Positions 5,828 to 9,878 of a stretch of DNA of 9,878 bases are shown piece after piece. The position numbers and the translations under genes are program-made. Where the stretch lies: positions 1 through 9,878 of the forward strand of contig JALWUB010000519.1 of NCBI GenBank assembly GCA_026993275.1. The letters are read 5' to 3'. Under the pieces are notes generated by a model that saw only the letters and a program-made list of their open reading frames with translations, made no database searches and was not told the origin of the DNA. Positions within the stretch are counted from its first letter, which is position 1; the number at the start of each line of letters is the position of its first letter. This DNA comes from Robiginitomaculum sp. Lineage in GTDB: Bacteria; Pseudomonadota; Alphaproteobacteria; Caulobacterales; Maricaulaceae.

Positions 5828-7833
5828 CTCGTCGAGCCGCGCTCAAGATCATGGAGCAGACTGAAGGGAATGGGCTGGCCAGCCAGGCGCTGGCGGTAAA
5901 CCTGGATGTTTTCCATGACCCGCTGGACATAATTGCGGGTTTCGGAAAACGGGATGCTTTCGATCCAGTCGATCGGGTCAGCATCACGGCGCGGATCGCC
6001 ATAATCCTCGAGCCACTGCCGCACCCGGTTCTTCCCGGCATTATAGGCCGCCGTTGCCAGAATGTAGGAGCCGTCAAATTCCTGCAACAGGCTGTTCAGA
6101 TGCTCGGCGCCAAGGCGGATGTTGTATTGCGGGTCATCCGTGAGCCAGCTTTTGCGATAGGCGCGGCCGCTGTCCCGCGCTGTCCGCCGCGCTGTTGCGG
6201 GCATGAGTTGCAACAGACCGCGCGCCCCGGCATGGCTGACGACACGCGCATCAAGCTCGCTTTCCTGGCGCGCCAGCGCCAAGGCAAAGGCCCTCTCCAC
6301 CGGCAGGGCTTGCGGCAGGCTGAGCACGGGCCAGGCGCTGTCGGCCAGCACTTCGCCCCGCCACAGGGCCGCCTTGGCGGCGCGCAGGGCGGCGCGCGGC
6401 TGTCCCATTTGCCGGGCCATGGCGGCAAGCATGACATGATCGACGCTGCGCGGCAGAACGTCGTCCAGATAATAGGAAAACGTGCGGAACAGCCGGTCAT
6501 TGCCAGCCATGGCGATGAGGTTCAGGGCCTGCACCAGCACATTGCCGGAAAAACTGGCGCGCTGTTGCGGGGTTGGCTGGGGATCATGGGTCAGCGCCAG
6601 CCGGGCTTCGGGAAAGTGCTGCGCGGCAAGCTGGCCATAAAAGGTGAAGCCATAGCCCGATGCCGCCTTGTAGGCCGCATTGGCGGCCTCCCGGTCGCCC
6701 AGGGCCTCTTCGGCGCGGCCGATCCAGTAATTGGCGCGGGCCAGGGAGACTGGCGTTGAAACACCGTTTTTCAGTGTCTTGAAATGTGCCAGTGCCGTGT
6801 GCGCATCATTCAGCTTGCGCAGGGCCAGCCAGCCCGACAGCCATTCGGCGCGGGCAAAGTCTGCGCCACGGCTGAACCCATGGCCCGCGGCCAGGACATA
6901 GGCCGCATCATAATCGCCATCCCTGATCGCGCGCAGGGCCGCCAGACGGCGCTCCACCCACATGCGCCGGGCCGCCGCCATGTCGTGTGCGCCCCTGGGA
7001 AATTGCAGCACCAATTGCCTGGCTTCATCAAAATAGCCATGGCGCCGGCTCCAGCGGGCACGCTCATAGAGCAGGCCTGCATCATGCTGGCGCGATGCCG
7101 GCACCCGGCGCACCGCATCTTCGGCATTGTGCGCATTGCGCATCAAGGCCAGCCGGGCGCTGACCACCGCCCTGTCCGCGCCTTTCAGATGCGCCAGCAT
7201 GCGCTTTGCCGCCGCCCTTTGGCGGCGCCAGATCATCGCATCTGCCCGCGCCAGATGGTCTTCCCGGGAGAGCAGGCCGCCATAGGTTTTCAGAATTTCG
7301 CGTTCCTCCTCGCGGCTGAGCGTGTTGTTGCGCCAGGCCAGGCGGATTTGCGCCTGGGTCTCCACGCCAAAGCCGCCCGCATGCAAGGCCCGGGCAAAGC
7401 TCAGCCTGCCGGTGCCGGTCTGCGGCGGCCATGCGTCGAAATAGGCGATGATATGGGCATCATCCAGGCCCGACCCGGCAACGGCCTTTTCCGCCTTGGC
7501 GCGGATCCTGCCATGGCGGGGCCAGTCCTTGAGCGTTTCAACGGCGTGTTTGAGTTCGAAAAATCCGGCATTTTCATCTTCAATGGCCAGCCGCCACAAC
7601 AACAGCTGGCGCGCGGCCGGTGTCGTGACCCCGGCGCGGTAACTGCGCATTTCCTCCCAGTGCCCCGCACTGGCCGCACGCATGGCCTTGCGAAAATAGC
7701 TGTATTCCACGGCATTGCGCAAAGCCCCGGCCGTGGTAATGGCCGGCTTTGGCGAAGGCGCGGGCTCTGCTGCACCCAGCGGCCCGGCAAGCAGCCAGAG
7801 CACGATTGCCCCTATGCGCAGGAGGTGCTTCAT
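5824..7833 (-). CDS. slt: Soluble lytic murein transglycosylase (Slt family)
   Basis: This enzyme cleaves the MurNAc-GlcNAc bond of peptidoglycan with formation of 1,6-anhydroMurNAc, acting in the periplasm. The 669-residue protein starts with a signal peptide (MKHLLRIGAIVLWLLAGPLG, cleavage probably near residue 21-22). A long alpha-helical region (about 40-490) follows, as in the superhelical U/L domains of Slt70. The GH23 SLT domain is at about 510-645. Glu524 in LARQESELD is the predicted catalytic acid, followed by SHAGARGLLQLMPATA, AAYNAGKNRV and IPFSETRNYVQRVMEN. Reading from TTG at 7863 would add ten residues before the signal peptide and is less likely. No strong Shine-Dalgarno precedes the ATG, and a near-consensus promoter abuts it. 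It is divergent from dapA and overlaps the glpD end by 4 bp. Confidence 0.94.
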   Translation of the reverse strand: MKHLLRIGAIVLWLLAGPLGAAEPAPSPKPAITTAGALRNAVEYSYFRKAMRAASAGHWEEMRSYRAGVTTPAARQLLLWRLAIEDENAGFFELKHAVETLKDWPRHGRIRAKAEKAVAGSGLDDAHIIAYFDAWPPQTGTGRLSFARALHAGGFGVETQAQIRLAWRNNTLSREEEREILKTYGGLLSREDHLARADAMIWRRQRAAAKRMLAHLKGADRAVVSARLALMRNAHNAEDAVRRVPASRQHDAGLLYERARWSRRHGYFDEARQLVLQFPRGAHDMAAARRMWVERRLAALRAIRDGDYDAAYVLAAGHGFSRGADFARAEWLSGWLALRKLNDAHTALAHFKTLKNGVSTPVSLARANYWIGRAEEALGDREAANAAYKAASGYGFTFYGQLAAQHFPEARLALTHDPQPTPQQRASFSGNVLVQALNLIAMAGNDRLFRTFSYYLDDVLPRSVDHVMLAAMARQMGQPRAALRAAKAALWRGEVLADSAWPVLSLPQALPVERAFALALARQESELDARVVSHAGARGLLQLMPATARRTARDSGRAYRKSWLTDDPQYNIRLGAEHLNSLLQEFDGSYILATAAYNAGKNRVRQWLEDYGDPRRDADPIDWIESIPFSETRNYVQRVMENIQVYRQRLAGQPIPFSLLHDLERGSTS

Positions 7834-7863
7834 ATTATACGCTTCGTGACAGCCTGTTGCCAA
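7834..7863 (-). promoter_or_regulatory. Near-consensus promoter touching the slt start codon
   Basis: On the minus strand TTGGCA (7863-7858; 5 of 6 to the -35 consensus) and TATAAT (7839-7834; perfect -10) are separated by 18 bp. The -10 ends immediately before the ATG of the lytic transglycosylase. The expected start site, about 7 bases further on, would fall inside codon 3. The motif is strong, but its use for this start codon is puzzling. It may be a chance match, or it may mark a different start site. Confidence 0.4.
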
Positions 7864-7928
7864 ACACCATTACCATAGCTCAAAACCCTCAACAGGTCTT
7901 GAAGATGATCAGTTTGTGAAAAGACGTG

Positions 7929-8804
7929 ATGTTTTACGGCTCCATTCCCGCGCTTGTCAGCCCCTTCCGCAATGGCGCTCTCGACGAAGAGGCCTTTGCC
8001 GCCCTGGTGCGCTGGCAGATCGAGAGCGGCAGCCATGGCCTCGCCCCGGCCGGCACCACCGGCGAGGCACCGGCCCTGAGCGCTGATGAACACCGCCGGG
8101 TCATCGAGATCTGCGTTGCCGAAGCGGCAGGAAAGATCCCGGTCATTGCCGGTTGCGGCGCCAATGTCACCGCCAAGGCCTGCGCCCTAGCCGAAACCGC
8201 AAAGGCGGCAGGCGCCGACGCCGTTCTGGCCGCCGCGCCCTATTACAACAAGCCGTCGCAAGAGGGCCTTTACGCCCATTATGCCGCCCTGGCGCAAATC
8301 GGCATTCCGGTCATCATTTACAACATTCCCGGCCGTTCGGTGATCGACATCAGCGTCAGCACCCTGGCGCGCCTGGCGCAGCTTGACATGATCGCCGGGC
8401 TCAAGGACGCCACCGGCGACCTTGGCCGTGTCGCCGACCAGCGCCAGCGCTGCGGCGCAGATTTCATACAGCTTTCGGGCGACGATCTGAGCGCCCTCGG
8501 CTTTGTTGCCCATGGCGGCGCTGGCTGCATTTCGGTCACCGCCAATGCCGCCCCTGCCCTGTGCGCGCAAATGCAGGAGGCGCTGGCGCGCGGCGATTTC
8601 ACCACCGCCTGCGCTCTCAATGATGCCTTGCAGCCGCTGCACCGCGCGCTCTTTGCCGATGCCAGCCCGGCCCCGGCAAAATACGCCCTGTCGCTTCTGG
8701 GCAAATGCACGCCCGATGTGCGCCTGCCCCTGACCCCGGCCAGTGAGACCGCGCGCAAGGCAGTGGAACAGGCTCTGGTTTCACTGGATTTGTGGGGCCG
8801 CTGA
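7929..8804 (+). CDS. dapA: 4-hydroxy-tetrahydrodipicolinate synthase
   Basis: DapA condenses pyruvate with aspartate semialdehyde, the first committed step of lysine and diaminopimelate synthesis, feeding protein and peptidoglycan. The 291-residue TIM-barrel protein shows [10 protein letters not shown] with Thr43/Thr44, Tyr105 in APYYNKP, Tyr131 and Arg136 in IIYNIPGRS, and the Schiff-base Lys159 in GLKDATGD. These correspond to Thr44/45, Tyr107, Tyr133, Arg138 and Lys161 of E. coli, and the length is nearly identical (292). The ATG at 7929 gives [13 protein letters not shown], typical of the family; an adjacent in-frame GTG at 7926 would add one residue. The ribosome binding site is weak (purine-rich GAAAAG). 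Its stop overlaps the smpB start as TGATG, so the two are probably cotranscribed and coupled. The gap to the divergent transglycosylase gene is 95 bp, and I find no convincing dapA promoter in it. Confidence 0.97.
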   Translation: MFYGSIPALVSPFRNGALDEEAFAALVRWQIESGSHGLAPAGTTGEAPALSADEHRRVIEICVAEAAGKIPVIAGCGANVTAKACALAETAKAAGADAVLAAAPYYNKPSQEGLYAHYAALAQIGIPVIIYNIPGRSVIDISVSTLARLAQLDMIAGLKDATGDLGRVADQRQRCGADFIQLSGDDLSALGFVAHGGAGCISVTANAAPALCAQMQEALARGDFTTACALNDALQPLHRALFADASPAPAKYALSLLGKCTPDVRLPLTPASETARKAVEQALVSLDLWGR

Positions 8805-9280
8805 TGGCAGGCAGGACAGCAGGCGGCGCCAGCAGGACCGTGGCCGAAAACCGGCGCGCGCGCCATGACTATCACCTCGACAAGGACCTTGAAGCCGGTC
8901 TGGTGCTGACCGGCACGGAGGTCAAGGCGCTGCGCCAGGGCCGCGCCAATATCGCCGAATCCTATATTGCCGCCCAGGACGACCATCTGGAACTTGTCAA
9001 CGCCAACATCCCCATTTACGAGGCGGCAAACCGGCAAAACCACGAGCCCAAGCGGCCGCGCAAGTTGTTGCTGCACCGGCGCGAAATGGATGCATTGCTT
9101 GGCGCCATCCGCCGACAGGGGCGCACCGTGGTGCCCTTGCGGCTGTATTTCAACGATCGCGGCCTGGTCAAACTGCGCATCGCCATCGCCACGGGCAAGA
9201 AGCTGCATGACAAGCGCGCCACCGCCAAGGAGCGCGACTGGAAACGCGATCAGGCGCGGCTGATGCGCGAGCGCGGTTAG
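8804..9280 (+). CDS. smpB: SsrA (tmRNA)-binding protein SmpB
   Basis: SmpB binds the tRNA-like part of tmRNA and delivers it to stalled ribosomes for trans-translation. The 158-residue protein has the family features in order: [42 protein letters not shown], the NANIPIYE and [13 protein letters not shown] segments of the OB-fold, and [11 protein letters not shown]. The basic tail [19 protein letters not shown] enters the decoding centre and mRNA channel. Length is normal. The ATG shares one base with the dapA stop (TGATG), and GGGG upstream inside dapA can serve as ribosome binding site. An in-frame GTG at 8792 would add four residues and is not preferred. The following gene is convergent with a 19-bp gap. 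Confidence 0.97.
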   Translation: MAGRTAGGASRTVAENRRARHDYHLDKDLEAGLVLTGTEVKALRQGRANIAESYIAAQDDHLELVNANIPIYEAANRQNHEPKRPRKLLLHRREMDALLGAIRRQGRTVVPLRLYFNDRGLVKLRIAIATGKKLHDKRATAKERDWKRDQARLMRERG

Positions 9281-9293
9281 GGTCAAGTGCCCT

Positions 9294-9309
9294 AAGCCCT
9301 CATGGGCTT
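9294..9309. other. Small hairpin between convergent genes
   Basis: AAGCCC (9294-9299) and GGGCTT (9304-9309) form a 6-bp perfect stem with a 4-base loop. The stem lies just after smpB and overlaps the last codons of the convergent phosphodiesterase gene. A competing short stem AGGG/CCCT (9279-9282 with 9290-9293) lies beside it. There is no T-tract on either side, so it is at most a weak or factor-assisted bidirectional terminator. Confidence 0.3.
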
Positions 9310-9878
9310 GCGGGAGATTCCAGGATATATTTGACCGCTGGCAAGTCGCCATCATTGCGGGCCGGCTTGATGTGCAAAATGCTGGCAATCAGGCCATAGA
9401 CATTCACATTGTCGAAAGGCTCGGCCACCACACCATCGCGGAATGCCGGGCCATCGGCAATGAAGGAGCCATACATATCGTGGCCATGGCGGTCATAGCC
9501 ATGCATGCCCCTGGGCAGGCCCGGATATTTGGAATGCAGCCCATGCGCAAAGATCAGGTAACCGGGCTCGGCCACGGCGAAAATATCGCCTGTGCGATCG
9601 GCATTGTTCAAATGCCAGCGCTTGGGCAGGTGCTCGCGCCGGTATACGCGCAATTTGGGATTGGCATTCGCCAGCTGGTGGTAAATGCGGTCGATATTGG
9701 CCTTGTCCTTGACGAAGATGTGCACGAACGGCCCGCCCGAGGGGCCATTGATGCTGGCGAATTTGGGCACCATGACCTCGTCAAGATTGATATAGTCATC
9801 CAGCCAGATCATGGGCTCTGGCTTGACCTTGGTCATGCCGTGATCGGACACCACGATGATGTTGACGCGCTTTTCCAG
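9300..9878 (-). CDS. Type I phosphodiesterase / nucleotide pyrophosphatase family protein, C-terminal part (cut by window edge)
   Basis: The reading frame is open from the right edge to a TGA at 9302-9300, giving 192 residues. It is the C-terminal part of an alkaline-phosphatase-superfamily phosphodiesterase of the ENPP type. These are two-metal enzymes that hydrolyse phosphodiester or pyrophosphate bonds, usually outside the cytoplasm. NIIVVSDHGM near the visible start contains an Asp-His metal pair. GMHGYDRHGHDMYGSFIADGPAF supplies the later metal-binding His and the family's final conserved segment. The nucleophile Thr/Ser and the first ligands, as well as any signal peptide, lie outside the window. 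The substrate cannot be told from this part. It is convergent with smpB, and no functional link with dapA or smpB is evident. Confidence 0.85.
   Translation of the reverse strand: MEKRVNIIVVSDHGMTKVKPEPMIWLDDYINLDEVMVPKFASINGPSGGPFVHIFVKDKANIDRIYHQLANANPKLRVYRREHLPKRWHLNNADRTGDIFAVAEPGYLIFAHGLHSKYPGLPRGMHGYDRHGHDMYGSFIADGPAFRDGVVAEPFDNVNVYGLIASILHIKPARNDGDLPAVKYILESPASP

Noticed and set aside
6784..7878. Open frame (364 codons, plus strand) antisense to the lytic transglycosylase gene
   Set aside because: The opposite strand codes a signal peptide, helical domain and SLT domain in one intact frame. The antisense product has no family resemblance.
1..9878. CRISPR array, tRNA/rRNA genes, insertion sequence, prophage or defence system
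   Set aside because: I saw no regularly spaced repeats, no tRNA or rRNA signatures and no transposase, integrase or defence-like domains. All long frames are assigned to housekeeping or metabolic genes.

Overview
This is a GC-rich bacterial window, most likely from an alphaproteobacterium. The order lytic transglycosylase / dapA / smpB is familiar from that class, and the protein sequences fit it. The genus cannot be settled from the sequence. Coding density is high. The only long non-coding stretch lies between ilvD and glpK (about 2172-2780).

Layout. (1) 1-2171, minus strand: the start of an ilvD-ilvC operon for branched-chain amino acid synthesis. The two genes overlap by 4 bp (ATGA) and ilvC runs off the left edge. 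(2) 2172-2780: a long leader region for that operon. It holds a candidate sigma70-type promoter, a 49-codon GTG-started leader peptide with a dense run of Leu/Ile/Val codons, mutually exclusive RNA pairings, and an intrinsic terminator ending 25 bp before the ilvD start. Together these form a textbook transcription attenuator. A 92-bp palindromic intergenic repeat lies further upstream, next to glpK. (3) 2781-5827: glycerol catabolism, with glpK (minus) and glpD (plus) divergent from a 74-bp gap. (4) 5824-7833, minus: a secreted soluble lytic murein transglycosylase whose stop codon interlocks with that of glpD. (5) 7929-9280, plus: dapA and smpB, overlapping by one base (TGATG). (6) 9300-9878, minus: the C-terminal part of a type I phosphodiesterase / nucleotide pyrophosphatase-like protein, cut by the right edge.

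How the genes work together. GlpK and GlpD convert glycerol to glycerol-3-phosphate and then to dihydroxyacetone phosphate. IlvC and IlvD catalyse consecutive steps of the isoleucine/valine pathway, and the attenuator would tie their transcription to charged Leu/Ile/Val tRNA. DapA makes the lysine/diaminopimelate precursor used in peptidoglycan, and the lytic transglycosylase cleaves peptidoglycan. SmpB serves tmRNA ribosome rescue. The most interesting item is the attenuator, because both its leader peptide and its four-segment RNA logic can be read directly from the sequence.
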